Positions 27,932 through 37,234 of a stretch of 64,000 nt of DNA are shown here, one piece after another; within the stretch, counting starts at the first letter, position 1; each line of letters opens with the position of its first letter. The position numbers were made by a program, and so were the translations under genes. The stretch lies in assembly GCF_900475675.1 (NCBI RefSeq), contig NZ_LS483403.1:186001-250000 (forward strand), written 5' to 3'. The notes below the pieces were generated by a model. That model saw nothing but the letters and a program-made list of their open reading frames with translations, had not been told where the DNA came from and ran no database searches. This DNA comes from Streptococcus lutetiensis (GTDB taxonomy: Bacteria > Bacillota > Bacilli > Lactobacillales > Streptococcaceae).

Positions 27932-28070
27932 TTTTGTCTCGAAAAATGCTCACTTTTATGATAAAATTGAAAGACGATATTGATAGATAAAGAAGTAAAA
28001 GGGCGGCTCATGTCCCTCTTTTACTTAGGATAGAAAGATAGATTTTTGGAATTGAGGTAATTGACGCTTT

Positions 28071-31000
28071 ATGTCAGAGTTATTTAAAAAATTGATGGAG
28101 CAAATCGATATGCCGCTTGAAATGCGACAATCTTCTGCTTTTTCATCTGCAGATATTCGTGAAGTTAAGGTACACTCAGTATCCCGCCTCTGGGAATTCT
28201 ATTTTTCATTTGCAGAGATTTTGCCGATTGAGATTTATCGTGAGTTAGCTTATCGCTTGGTTAATACCTTTAAGCAAGCGGATATTACAGCGACTTTTGA
28301 TATTCAGGCAGAAAAAATTGATTTCTCACAACCACTTTTACAAGCTTACTATGAAGAAGCTTTTGAGTATGCTCCGTGTGATAGCGCTAGCTTTAAAGCC
28401 TCTTTTAGCAAGTTGAAAGTCTCTTATGATGGTGAAAAAATATTGATTGCAGCGCCAGCTTTTGTTAATAATGACCATTTCCGAAAAAATCATTTGCCAA
28501 ATTTGGCTCGTCAATTTGAAGCTTTTGGTTTCGGAAAAGTGATGGTTGATATGGTTTCTGATGAAGCTATGACTCAAGCGCTTCGTGAAGATTTTACAAA
28601 TAATCGTGAAGCCATGGTAGAAAAAGTAGTGCAGGAAAATCGTGAGGCTGTCAAATCCCTTGAAGCATCAATACCACCAGCTGAAGAAGCTCCAAAACCA
28701 AAGCTTGATTTCAAAGAACGTGCCAAACAACGCCGTGCAGGTTTTGAAAATGCTGAAATCACGCCGATGGTTGAAATCACAACAGAAGAAAACCGCATTG
28801 TCTTTGAGGGAATGGTTTTTGATGTTGAAAAGAAAACTACCCGTACAGGTCGTCATATCATCAATTTCAAGATGACAGATTATACATCAAGCTTTGCCAT
28901 GCAAAAATGGGCTAAAGATGATGAAGAATTGAAAAAATGTGACATGATTGCCAAAGGTTCATGGCTTCGTGTTCGCGGAAATATTGAGAACAATAATTTT
29001 ACGCATGCCCTTACCATGAATGTGCAAGATGTCAAAGAAATTGTTCACCACGACCGCAAAGATTTGATGCCAGAAGACCAAAAACGTGTGGAATTCCATG
29101 CGCATACGAACATGTCAACCATGGATGCTTTGCCAACGGTTGAAGAGTTAATTGATACAGCTGCTAAATGGGGTCACAAGGCTGTTGCCATCACTGACCA
29201 TGGAAATGTTCAAAGTTTTCCTCATGGTTATCACAGAGCTCGTAAGGACGGTATTAAGGCTATTTTCGGATTGGAAGCTAATATTGTTGAAGATAAGGTG
29301 CCGATTGCTTACAATCCTGTTGACTTAGAGTTAAATGAAGCGACTTACGTCGTATTTGACGTGGAAACAACAGGACTTTCTGCGGTGCACAATGATTTGA
29401 TTCAGATTGCTGCTTCAAAAATGTATAAAGGTAATATTGTTGAGCAGTTTGACGAATTCATCAATCCAGGTCACCACTTGTCAGCCTTTACGACAGAATT
29501 GACTGGTATCACGGATAATCATGTCCGTAATGCAAAACCAATCGAACAAGTCCTTCAAATGTTTCAAGATTTCTGTAAAGACACTGTTTTGGTTGCCCAC
29601 AATGCAACCTTTGACGTTGGCTTTATGAATGTTAACTACAAACGTCATGATATGCCAACTATCACACAGCCAGTTATTGATACACTTGAATTGGCACGAA
29701 ACCTTTACCCAGAATACAAACGTCATGGTTTGGGACCGTTGACCAAACGTTTTCAAGTCTCTCTTGAACACCATCACATGGCCAACTACGATGCCGAAGC
29801 AACTGGTCGCCTACTCTTTATTTTCTTGAAAGAAGCGCGTGAAAATCATGGTCTTACCAACATGATGGACTTGAACACTAAGCTGGTGGCTGAGGACTCT
29901 TATAAGAAAGCTCGCGTTAAGCATGCGACGATTTATGTTCAAAACCAAACTGGGTTGAAAAACATCTTCAAGCTGGTCAGTCTTTCAAATGTTAAATATT
30001 TTGAAGGAGTAGCGCGTATTCCAAGAACGGTTCTTGATGCGCACCGTGAAGGACTTCTGTTAGGAACAGCTTGTTCAGAAGGTGAAGTTTTTGATGCTGT
30101 TTTGACATCAGGTGTGGAAAAAGCTGTTGAAGTGGCTAAATACTATGATTTCATTGAAGTCATGCCGCCTGCCATTTATGCACCGCTATTGGTACAAGGA
30201 ACAATCAAAGACGAAGAAGGCATTCGTCAAGTCATTCGTGATTTGATTGAGGTTGGACGTCGTGTGAACAAGCCTGTTCTTGCGACTGGTAATGTTCACT
30301 ACATTGAACCAGAAGATGAAATTTACCGTGAAATTATCGTCCGTAGTTTGGGACAAGGGGTACCGATTAACCGTCCGATTGGTCGTGGTGAAGATGCTCA
30401 GCCAGCCCCACTACCAAAAGCGCATTTCCGCACAACCAATGAAATGTTAGACGAATTTTCTTTCCTTGGTGAAGACTTGGCTTATGAAATCGTCGTTAAG
30501 AATACGAGTGATTTTGCTGAGCGCTTTGAAGAAATCGAAGTGGTTAAGAAAGATTTGTACACGCCATTCCTCGAAAAATCAGAAGAACGTGTCGCAGAGA
30601 TGACTTATCAAAAAGCCTTCGAAATCTATGGTAACCCATTACCAGATATTGTTGACCGACGTATTGAAAAAGAATTGACTTCGATTTTGGGTAACGGATT
30701 TGCCGTGATTTACTTGGCGTCTCAAATGCTGGTTATTCGTTCTAATAAACGTGGTTACTTGGTTGGTTCACGTGGATCTGTTGGTTCAAGTTTTGTGGCA
30801 ACCATGATTGGAATTACCGAAGTTAACCCAATGCCACCACATTATGTCTGTCCAAATTGTCAGCATTCAGAATTTATCACTGATGGTTCTGTCGGTTCAG
30901 GTTACGACCTTCCTGACAAGGATTGCCCAAAATGTGGCACACGTTATAAGAAAGATGGACATGATATTCCGTTTGAAACCTTCCTTGGGTTTGATGGGGA

Positions 31001-32465
31001 TAAGGTTCCCGATATCGATTTGAACTTCTCTGGTGATGACCAACCATCTGCCCACTTGGATGTTCGTGATATTTTCGGTGAACAATACGCTTTCCGTGCA
31101 GGAACTGTTGGTACTGTCGCTGACCGCACGGCTTATGGATTTGTTAAAGGTTATGAACGTGATTATGGCAAGATGTATCCGGAAGCAGAAGTTGAGCGTT
31201 TGGCGCAAGGGGCTGCAGGGGTGAAACGTACGACTGGACAACACCCAGGTGGTATCGTTGTTATTCCAAACTACATGGATGTTTATGACTTTACACCAGT
31301 TCAATACCCAGCGGATGATCTTTCAGCTGAATGGCAAACCACTCACTTTAACTTCCACGATATCGATGAAAACGTCTTGAAGCTTGATATCCTCGGTCAT
31401 GATGATCCGACGATGATTCGTAAGTTGCAAGACTTGTCTGGTATTGATCCCAAAGATATTCCTGCGGATGACCCAGATGTTATGGCGCTCTTCTCAGGTA
31501 CTGAAGTGCTTGGTGTAACTCCTGAACAAATCGGAACACCGACAGGTATGCTTGGTATCCCAGAATTCGGAACAAACTTTGTTCGTGGCATGGTTGAAGA
31601 AACGCACCCAACGACCTTTGCCGAATTACTTCAGTTATCAGGGCTATCACATGGTACCGACGTATGGCTTGGAAATGCCCAAGATTTGATTAAAGAAGGT
31701 ATCGCGACACTGAAAACCGTTATCGGTTGTCGTGACGATATCATGGTTTACCTCATGCACGCGGGACTAAATCCAAAAATGGCCTTTACCATCATGGAAC
31801 GTGTGCGTAAAGGACGCTGGTTGAAGATTTCTGATGAAGAACGTAATGGCTACATTCAAGCAATGCGTGACAATAATGTGCCTGATTGGTACATCGAATC
31901 TTGTGGTAAAATCAAGTACATGTTCCCGAAAGCCCACGCGGCTGCCTACGTATTGATGGCCCTTCGTGTGGCCTACTTCAAGGTTCACTACCCACTTTAT
32001 TATTACTGCGCCTACTTCTCAATTCGTGCCAAAGCTTTTGATATCAAGACAATGAGTGCTGGTCTTGATGCCGTTAAAGAACGCATGGCTGAGATTTCAA
32101 CCAAACGTAAAAATAATGAAGCTTCAAACGTTGAAATTGACCTTTATACAACACTCGAGTTGGTCAATGAAATGCTTGAACGTGGCTTTAAATTTGGTCA
32201 ATTAGACCTTTACCGTAGTGATGCAACAGAGTTTATCATTGACGGTGATACCCTTATTCCACCATTTGTAGCTATGGATGGTCTGGGAGAAAACGTTGCA
32301 AAACAAATCGTTAAAGCGCGTGAAGAAGGTGAATTCCTTTCTAAAATGGAACTCCGCAAACGCGGTGGTGTTTCGGCAACACTAGTTGAAAAAATGGATG
32401 AAATGGGAATCCTAGGTAACATGCCAGAAGATAACCAACTCAGTTTGTTTGACGATTTCTTCTAA
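28071..32465 (+). CDS. polC: DNA polymerase III alpha subunit, Gram-positive type PolC
   Basis: Replicative polymerase of 1464 residues. Domain order: N-terminal region, OB fold (about 230-320), PHP domain interrupted by a proofreading exonuclease, and polymerase core. His343 in FHAHTNMS marks the PHP start. Asp430 and Glu432 (FDVETTG) begin the DEDD exonuclease. Asp981 and Asp983 (PDIDLNFSG) are catalytic carboxylates of the polymerase. A Cys4 zinc motif precedes it (YVCPNCQH and CPKCGT). The C-terminus QLSLFDDFF fits a sliding-clamp-binding motif. GAGGTAA precedes the ATG. Confidence 0.98.
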   Translation: MSELFKKLMEQIDMPLEMRQSSAFSSADIREVKVHSVSRLWEFYFSFAEILPIEIYRELAYRLVNTFKQADITATFDIQAEKIDFSQPLLQAYYEEAFEYAPCDSASFKASFSKLKVSYDGEKILIAAPAFVNNDHFRKNHLPNLARQFEAFGFGKVMVDMVSDEAMTQALREDFTNNREAMVEKVVQENREAVKSLEASIPPAEEAPKPKLDFKERAKQRRAGFENAEITPMVEITTEENRIVFEGMVFDVEKKTTRTGRHIINFKMTDYTSSFAMQKWAKDDEELKKCDMIAKGSWLRVRGNIENNNFTHALTMNVQDVKEIVHHDRKDLMPEDQKRVEFHAHTNMSTMDALPTVEELIDTAAKWGHKAVAITDHGNVQSFPHGYHRARKDGIKAIFGLEANIVEDKVPIAYNPVDLELNEATYVVFDVETTGLSAVHNDLIQIAASKMYKGNIVEQFDEFINPGHHLSAFTTELTGITDNHVRNAKPIEQVLQMFQDFCKDTVLVAHNATFDVGFMNVNYKRHDMPTITQPVIDTLELARNLYPEYKRHGLGPLTKRFQVSLEHHHMANYDAEATGRLLFIFLKEARENHGLTNMMDLNTKLVAEDSYKKARVKHATIYVQNQTGLKNIFKLVSLSNVKYFEGVARIPRTVLDAHREGLLLGTACSEGEVFDAVLTSGVEKAVEVAKYYDFIEVMPPAIYAPLLVQGTIKDEEGIRQVIRDLIEVGRRVNKPVLATGNVHYIEPEDEIYREIIVRSLGQGVPINRPIGRGEDAQPAPLPKAHFRTTNEMLDEFSFLGEDLAYEIVVKNTSDFAERFEEIEVVKKDLYTPFLEKSEERVAEMTYQKAFEIYGNPLPDIVDRRIEKELTSILGNGFAVIYLASQMLVIRSNKRGYLVGSRGSVGSSFVATMIGITEVNPMPPHYVCPNCQHSEFITDGSVGSGYDLPDKDCPKCGTRYKKDGHDIPFETFLGFDGDKVPDIDLNFSGDDQPSAHLDVRDIFGEQYAFRAGTVGTVADRTAYGFVKGYERDYGKMYPEAEVERLAQGAAGVKRTTGQHPGGIVVIPNYMDVYDFTPVQYPADDLSAEWQTTHFNFHDIDENVLKLDILGHDDPTMIRKLQDLSGIDPKDIPADDPDVMALFSGTEVLGVTPEQIGTPTGMLGIPEFGTNFVRGMVEETHPTTFAELLQLSGLSHGTDVWLGNAQDLIKEGIATLKTVIGCRDDIMVYLMHAGLNPKMAFTIMERVRKGRWLKISDEERNGYIQAMRDNNVPDWYIESCGKIKYMFPKAHAAAYVLMALRVAYFKVHYPLYYYCAYFSIRAKAFDIKTMSAGLDAVKERMAEISTKRKNNEASNVEIDLYTTLELVNEMLERGFKFGQLDLYRSDATEFIIDGDTLIPPFVAMDGLGENVAKQIVKAREEGEFLSKMELRKRGGVSATLVEKMDEMGILGNMPEDNQLSLFDDFF

Positions 32466-32489
32466 AATCATTACAATAATAAAAAAGAG

Positions 32490-32535
32490 CGAACAAATTA
32501 TTTTCAGACTGTCTGAGGTAATTTGTTCGTTTTCG
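32490..32535 (+). terminator. Intrinsic terminator after polC
   Basis: CGAACAAATTA (32490-32500) pairs with TAATTTGTTCG (32519-32529), with an inner CAGAC/GTCTG stem, then TTTTCG. Confidence 0.8.
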
Positions 32536-32561
32536 TATCAGTTAAAATATCAGGAGGAAAC

Positions 32562-33008
32562 ATGTCAGATATTACGAATACCGCTGTAAAAGCCATGGTT
32601 GTTTTGCGAAAAGCGTATCGAACAATTGATGCTAAAACGTCAGAATCATTCAAGGAAGATGATTTAACGCAAACTCAATTTAGTGTTTTGGATGTTCTTT
32701 ACAGCAAAGGTCCCATGAAAATCGGTGAGTTAATGGAAAGTATCTTGGCAACGTCTGGCAACATGACGGTAGTAATTCGTAACATGGAGAAAAAAGGATG
32801 GGTGACCCGTCACACTTGCCCAGACGATAAACGTGCTTATCTGGTAACTCTAACAGATGCTGGTCGTCAGGTTATTGAGCGCGCTTTGCCGCTACACATC
32901 GAAAAAATCCAAGACATCTTTTCAGTTCTCACTGAAGAAGAGCAAAAGGAGCTTATCCGACTTCTAAAAAAATTTAAGCCGCGTGAGCATATTAATTTAC
33001 AAAAGTAG
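32562..33008 (+). CDS. MarR-family transcriptional regulator
   Basis: 148-residue winged-helix regulator. The recognition region is PMKIGELMESILATSGNMTV and the wing RHTCPDDKRAYLVTLTDAG. Start ATG at 32562 follows AGGAGGAAAC; a longer frame from 32523 starts inside the polC terminator and was rejected. It lies 91 bases before a flavin reductase gene, so it may regulate that gene in response to oxidative or electrophilic stress. The single Cys in HTCPDD could act as a sensor. Effector and targets are unknown. Confidence 0.9.
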   Translation: MSDITNTAVKAMVVLRKAYRTIDAKTSESFKEDDLTQTQFSVLDVLYSKGPMKIGELMESILATSGNMTVVIRNMEKKGWVTRHTCPDDKRAYLVTLTDAGRQVIERALPLHIEKIQDIFSVLTEEEQKELIRLLKKFKPREHINLQK

Positions 33009-33099
33009 CAATAATTCGTACAATGACAATATAGAGAAAGTACTATTTAGTGATAAATAACTTTTAACAGACTAATTAACCTTAAAAGGGAGATATATC

Positions 33100-33645
33100 A
33101 TGAAAAAAATTCTATTTGTTGTTGGTTCATTACGTGAGGGATCTTTTGATCAACAATTTGCTCAAAATGCTGAAAAAGCACTTGAAGGCAAAGCAGAAGT
33201 ATCATACCTAGACTGGTCACAGGTTCCGGTCTTTTCACAAGATTTGGAAGCTAACACACCAGCTGCTGTGCAAGCTGCACGTGACGCTGTCTTGGCAGCT
33301 GATGCTATCTGGTTCTTCTCACCAGTTTATAACTTTGCGATTCCTGGTTCAGTAAAGAACTTGCTTGACTGGTTGAGCCGTGCCCTTGATCTTTCAGATA
33401 CAACAGGTGCTTCAGCACTTAATGACAAAGTCACAACTGTTTCAATCCTTGCAAACGGTGGACACGAACAAGTAGCCGAAGCTTACCGTGCCTTGTTCCC
33501 ATTCATCCGTACGAAATTTGTTGATGAAATCACAACAACACGTGTGAATGACTCTGCTTGGGCAGATGGCAAGTTCATTGCAACTGATGAAGTCATTGCT
33601 AACCTTGAAAAACAAGCAGAAGCAGTTCTATCTGCAATTGATTAA
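33100..33645 (+). CDS. NAD(P)H-dependent FMN reductase family protein
   Basis: Flavodoxin-fold oxidoreductase of 181 residues. The FMN phosphate loop is VVGSLREGSFDQQFA and the second loop is FFSPVYNFAIPGSVKNLLDW, typical of the NADPH-dependent FMN reductase/azoreductase family. GGGAGATAT precedes the ATG. Together with the MarR gene upstream it forms a common regulator-reductase pair. The true substrate (flavin, quinone or nitro compound) cannot be told from sequence. Confidence 0.9.
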   Translation: MKKILFVVGSLREGSFDQQFAQNAEKALEGKAEVSYLDWSQVPVFSQDLEANTPAAVQAARDAVLAADAIWFFSPVYNFAIPGSVKNLLDWLSRALDLSDTTGASALNDKVTTVSILANGGHEQVAEAYRALFPFIRTKFVDEITTTRVNDSAWADGKFIATDEVIANLEKQAEAVLSAID

Positions 33646-33674
33646 TTCTTAATTTTAGTTAGTTTTTAACAGAA

Positions 33675-33706
33675 AAAAGCACACTTTTTACAGTGTGCTT
33701 TTATTA
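33675..33706 (+). terminator. Intrinsic terminator after the FMN reductase gene
   Basis: AAAAGCACACT (33675-33685) pairs with AGTGTGCTTTT (33692-33702) and is followed by ATTATG. Confidence 0.85.
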
Positions 33707-33717
33707 TGTATGGTCGT

Positions 33718-33745
33718 AAAAAAAGAGGTTTTCAACCTCTTTTTT
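33718..33745 (-). terminator. Intrinsic terminator after def
   Basis: AAGAGGTT (33723-33730) and AACCTCTT (33734-33741) form a stem with A and T runs outside. It lies four bases past the def stop on the - strand. Confidence 0.85.
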
Positions 33746-33748
33746 AGC

Positions 33749-34363
33749 TTATTCAACAATTAGCATGCCATCTTTAATGGCAAATGGATTTTTTTCATCG
33801 ATGCGGTCGTAGAACATGATACCGTTTGTGTGGTCGATTTCGTGTTGGACAACGATTGAGTTGTAACCTTTAAGTTTGATGCGGTGTTTTTCACCGTTTT
33901 TGTCGAAGTATTCAACAGTCACACGAGAATGACGAACAACGTATCCTTCAACGACACGGTCAACAGACAAGCAACCTTCACCATCAGCAAGAGCAGCGTC
34001 TTGAACTGAGTGAGCAACAACTTTTGGATTGTACATAACTTCTTGCAAGCTGTAAGCTTCTTTTGGTGGGTTACCATCTTTGTCTTCCATATTTGGAACA
34101 AGAACAGCAATGATTCGTTTTGAAACGTTCAATTGAGGTGCTGCAAGTCCGACACCGCCGCGTAAGCCCATTTTTTCAGCAGTTACAGGATCTTGTGAAT
34201 TTTTCAAGAACTGCATCATTTTTTCACCCAAAATGATTTCTTCATCAGATAAAGGGAATGTGACGTCGTCACAAACTTGACGCAAAGTTGGGTGACCTTC
34301 GCGAATAATATCATTCATATTGATTAAATGACTTGGTTTTGCTAGTTTTTCAATAACTGACAT
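33749..34363 (-). CDS. def: Peptide deformylase
   Basis: Removes the N-formyl group from nascent proteins; 204 residues, the longer Gram-positive (type 2) form. All three metal-site motifs are present: [13 protein letters not shown] (Cys ligand) and QHEIDH (two His ligands and Glu). The start [16 protein letters not shown] follows AGAGGAGAAACT; the longer frame from 34393 starts before that site and was rejected. Confidence 0.97.
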   Translation of the reverse strand: MSVIEKLAKPSHLINMNDIIREGHPTLRQVCDDVTFPLSDEEIILGEKMMQFLKNSQDPVTAEKMGLRGGVGLAAPQLNVSKRIIAVLVPNMEDKDGNPPKEAYSLQEVMYNPKVVAHSVQDAALADGEGCLSVDRVVEGYVVRHSRVTVEYFDKNGEKHRIKLKGYNSIVVQHEIDHTNGIMFYDRIDEKNPFAIKDGMLIVE

Positions 34364-34429
34364 AGTTTCTCCTCTAATTATTCTATATAACACTATAGCA
34401 TAAAAATGCTTAACGAGAAAGCTATTGGC

Positions 34430-35074
34430 TTAGTTAGTAATCTTCAAGTTGATAAGTTTCTTCATATCTTTGATATAATAATAGGGGCGACGTTTTTCGA
34501 TGATTCCTGAATCGATGAATTCGTGAATCACGCGAAGTAAGTGACGATAGCTGACGCTAAATGAATCAGCAAGACTGGTTAATTCTAATTTGAAGACGCC
34601 TTTGTCTTCAATCGCCAAGATGTGAGTGGCTAGACGTTCTTTAAGTGTGTAATTCAAATTGGTAGAAGCGCGAATATTTTGCTCATAAAGTGATTGAGCG
34701 AGCCCTCTACTGAGATTTAGAAGCAAATCATTATCCGCTAATAATTCCTCGCGAATCCCAGTTAAAGGGAGTTGGATGACTAAGGTATCCTCAAGAGCAA
34801 CAACTGAAGACACAATTGGCTGATCAGTTAATAATTCAATATCTCCGATAAGTGTTGTTTTTTCTTTGATATCTAAAATATGCTCTTTTCCGTTAAATAA
34901 GCGACGAACAATTTTTAATTTTCCCTTTGCAAAATAAGAGAGTGCTGTTAAGGCTTCTCCTTGGTGACAAATCGCATCTCCAGCAACTAGTTCACGGACT
35001 TGCAATTTATCAAAATAATGTCTAGGAAAGATTTTTTCAAGCTGATAGTCTTGGATATATTTTTCTAAAGACAC
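34430..35074 (-). CDS. Crp/Fnr-family transcriptional regulator
   Basis: 214-residue regulator with an N-terminal cyclic-nucleotide-like beta barrel (VAGDAICHQGEALTALSYFA) and a C-terminal winged helix (LADSFSVSYRHLLRVIHEFI). The Fnr iron-sulfur cysteine cluster is absent, so it is closer to YeiL-like members. The start chosen is GTG at 35074 (VSLEKYIQDY), with AAAGGAGG five bases upstream; the ATG at 35104 lies upstream of that site. It is divergent from an MFS transporter gene and shares a small promoter region with a TGAC-N4-GTCA palindrome. The effector is unknown. Confidence 0.88.
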   Translation of the reverse strand: MSLEKYIQDYQLEKIFPRHYFDKLQVRELVAGDAICHQGEALTALSYFAKGKLKIVRRLFNGKEHILDIKEKTTLIGDIELLTDQPIVSSVVALEDTLVIQLPLTGIREELLADNDLLLNLSRGLAQSLYEQNIRASTNLNYTLKERLATHILAIEDKGVFKLELTSLADSFSVSYRHLLRVIHEFIDSGIIEKRRPYYYIKDMKKLINLKITN

Positions 35075-35091
35075 ACAGACCTCCTTTGTTG

Positions 35092-35132
35092 TGACAAAAG
35101 TCATATTTTTATGCGCTAACTTTGATTATACT
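35092..35132. promoter_or_regulatory. Crp-type palindrome and overlapping divergent promoters
   Basis: TGAC-AAAA-GTCA (35092-35103) is a perfect palindrome. The + strand -10 TATACT (35127-35132) predicts a start at 35139, putting the palindrome centre at -41.5, the class II activator position, and no -35 is visible. The - strand has TATAAT (35125-35130) with TTGTTT 16 bases upstream, placing the palindrome within the regulator's 5' leader, where it could repress. Confidence 0.6.
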
Positions 35133-35165
35133 GGAAATGATGAAAAAAACAAGTAAGGAGTTTCT

Positions 35166-36329
35166 ATGAAAACATTTTTGGAGAAATTTAGTCTCCTATC
35201 TCTATCTTTGATGCTGGTCTCGACGTTATCTCCGTCGACAGCATTACCCCAAATGATTACAACATTTCATCAACAAGGATACGCTGCTAGTCAGGTGGAA
35301 TTTCTATTTTCACTATCATCTTTTGCGATTCTTGCCATGTTGTTACTAAATCCAATTATCGAACGTCTAATCTCTGAACGTCTCAGTATCATCTTAGGTC
35401 TTCTTTTGATTGCCTTTGGTGGTAGCATGCCAGTCGTTTTTCAGACTTATTCATTAGTTTTTGTATCACGTATTTTGCTTGGTATCGGAATTGGTTTGAT
35501 TAATTCTCGTGCCATCAGTATTATCAGTGAGACTTATGCTGGACGTGAACAAGCTCAGATGCTTGGGCTTCGTGGTTCCTTTGAAATTATTGGTAATGCT
35601 TTATTGACCATGATTGTTGGTTTCATTGTTGTTATTGGTTGGTCATGGACATTCAGTGTTTACTTATTTGCTTTGCCGATTCTTGCTGTTTACCTTGTTT
35701 TTGCACCAAAACCTAAGGTTGAAGTGGCAGAAGTCCAACAAGATGAGGCTCGTGCTAAATTTAAAAAAGAAGATATCTTGTATATCGTCGGACTATCTTT
35801 ATTGGCAGGTTTTGTTATTAATATCAATAGTGCTAACAGTTTACGCATTCCAGTTATTGTTGACCAATTACATCTTGGAAGTCCTCGTCAAGCAAGCTTA
35901 ATCTTGAGTGGTATGATGCTTATGGGAATTCTTTCAGGAATTTGTTTTGAAGGTTTGCTTGGACGCTTTAGTAAAAACTTGATTACTATCTCAATGATTC
36001 CATTTGCTCTTGGACTATTTATGGTAGGTTTTGCTAATAATCTTTGGGTGATGCTAATCGGTGCAATGCTGTCAGGTTTCTGGTACAGTATTGTAGTTAC
36101 CTGCGTCTTTAGTGATGTTTCAACTAACGTTTCACCGCAATTAATTGGAAATGCGACTACGCTTATCTTGATTTTCTGTAATCTTGGTGGGGCAAGCGCA
36201 GCAATTGTTTTGAACCTCTTCTCAAAATTTAGCCCACAACCAGGCTTTGCCTTTGTTATTTACGCTATTATCAGCTTGGTTATTTGCCTAGGTTTGATTA
36301 TTAAAACACGTTTTTCAAAGAAAAATTAA
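35166..36329 (+). CDS. Major facilitator superfamily transporter
   Basis: 387 residues with about twelve predicted helices, starting FSLLSLSLMLVSTLSPSTAL. It has MFS features such as GRE-type loops (ISETYAGREQAQMLGLRGSF) and a charged central loop (about 185-200, KPKVEVAEVQQDEARAKFKK). TAAGGAG precedes the ATG. It looks like a drug/H+ antiporter or efflux type, but the substrate is not readable from sequence. The gene is divergent from the Crp/Fnr-type regulator, which is its likely activator. Confidence 0.88.
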   Translation: MKTFLEKFSLLSLSLMLVSTLSPSTALPQMITTFHQQGYAASQVEFLFSLSSFAILAMLLLNPIIERLISERLSIILGLLLIAFGGSMPVVFQTYSLVFVSRILLGIGIGLINSRAISIISETYAGREQAQMLGLRGSFEIIGNALLTMIVGFIVVIGWSWTFSVYLFALPILAVYLVFAPKPKVEVAEVQQDEARAKFKKEDILYIVGLSLLAGFVININSANSLRIPVIVDQLHLGSPRQASLILSGMMLMGILSGICFEGLLGRFSKNLITISMIPFALGLFMVGFANNLWVMLIGAMLSGFWYSIVVTCVFSDVSTNVSPQLIGNATTLILIFCNLGGASAAIVLNLFSKFSPQPGFAFVIYAIISLVICLGLIIKTRFSKKN

Positions 36330-36365
36330 TTTGTGTTAAAGTCACGTTAAATTAAGGGAAAACCT

Positions 36366-36486
36366 TTGACAAAAGTAGAAACAATCTGCTACAATAAGGA
36401 CTGTCGTAAGACAAGTAACTTCTTCTTGGTCGTAGGATCCGCCAAAAACCTACCACTCGGATGAAGCAATATAAAGGAGAAAAATT
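36366..36486 (+). promoter_or_regulatory. rpsO promoter and structured leader
   Basis: TTGACA (36366-36371) and TACAAT (36390-36395) with an 18-base spacer. The following about 85-base leader can form hairpins (GTCGTAAGAC; GTAGG with CCTAC around 36434-36454). Ribosomal protein S15 often represses its own mRNA through such leaders; that role here is inferred. Confidence 0.6.
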
Positions 36487-36756
36487 ATGGCAATCTCAAA
36501 AGAGAAAAAAAATGAAATCATCGCTCAATACGCACGTCACGAAGGTGACACAGGTTCAGTTGAAGTTCAAGTAGCTGTTCTTACTTGGGAAATCAACCAC
36601 CTTAACGAACACATTAAACAACACAAAAAAGACCACGCTACTTACCGTGGATTGATGAAAAAAATCGGTCACCGTCGTAACTTGTTGGCATACCTTCGCC
36701 GCACAGACGTTAACCGTTACCGCGAATTGATCGCATCGCTTGGTCTTCGTCGTTAA
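36487..36756 (+). CDS. rpsO: 30S ribosomal protein S15
   Basis: Primary 16S rRNA-binding protein of the small subunit platform; 89 residues, the standard length. The sequence holds the S15 signature [20 protein letters not shown] and the N-terminal [29 protein letters not shown] precedes the ATG. It has its own promoter, leader and terminator. In many bacteria rpsO lies next to pnp; here adhE and a small membrane protein gene lie between them. Confidence 0.98.
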   Translation: MAISKEKKNEIIAQYARHEGDTGSVEVQVAVLTWEINHLNEHIKQHKKDHATYRGLMKKIGHRRNLLAYLRRTDVNRYRELIASLGLRR

Positions 36757-36774
36757 TCTGACGTTCGGTCGAGC

Positions 36775-36808
36775 AAAAGCTTCTTGGTTTTTCCAAGGAG
36801 CTTTTTTT
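36775..36808 (+). terminator. Intrinsic terminator after rpsO
   Basis: AAAAGC-TTCTTGG pairs with CCAAGG-AGCTTTT across a short T loop, with a T7 tail. Confidence 0.88.
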
Positions 36809-36829
36809 GTATATTCAGCTGCTTATTTT

Positions 36830-36994
36830 GAAAGATATTGAAGGATCAATTTTTAATGAAAATGAGTTTTTACAGAATATGAAAATGTCAAAAGTGGCAA
36901 AAGTATTAGTGTAAAAGGAAAAGTTAGGTATATAAATGTATCCCCTTACATTGGCTTTAAAATAAAAATGAAAAAGCTTACAAATAATACTTGA
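36830..36994 (+). other. Possible decayed small gene upstream of adhE
   Basis: Two adjoining frames look protein-like but have no usable start: LILKDIEGSIFNENEFLQNM runs to a stop near 36912, and VFTEYENVKSGKSISVKGKV continues to RYINVSPYIGFKIKMKK and a stop at 36992-36994. A single frameshift near 36866-36890 would join them. No family was recognised. The region is very AT-rich, so chance is a serious alternative. The end overlaps the adhE -35. Confidence 0.2.
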
Positions 36995-37040
36995 CCTTTT
37001 TTTGAAAAAGGGTTAATATAGTTGGTGAAGAATATCACAA
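36991..37040 (+). promoter_or_regulatory. adhE promoter with Rex-type operator
   Basis: TTGACC (36991-36996), 17 bases, TAATAT (37014-37019); predicted start 37026. TGGTGA-N6-TCACAA (37023-37040) differs by one base from the Rex consensus TTGTGA-N6-TCACAA and covers the start site. Rex senses the NADH/NAD+ ratio and represses adhE in related bacteria, so low NADH should silence this promoter. Confidence 0.7.
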
Positions 37041-37234
37041 TAATATGATGATTAAAGAATTTAACTGTTGATTTTGTGTAGTTTATATAGTGAAGAGAAC
37101 CTCAAGTAATAATATTGAGTTTTGAAATTCCAGACTATACGGTCTTGTTTTTATTTTAGTATCAATCATTAATATAGTTCTTCTCAAAAAATGAGGCACT
37201 TATTTTTAAGGGTACTTATAAGGAGGTTTTCTTA
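37041..37234 (+). promoter_or_regulatory. Long 5' leader of adhE
   Basis: About 210 bases separate the predicted start from the ATG. A hairpin ACCTCAA/TTGAGTT lies near 37100-37125, and CTTCTCA...TGAGGCACTT near 37180-37203 could pair partly. No open reading frame longer than a few codons was seen. It may control mRNA stability or translation. Confidence 0.4.

Noticed and set aside
33009-33099. MarR operator before the FMN reductase gene
   Set aside because: Only short, imperfect AT-rich inverted repeats were seen, not enough to call a site.
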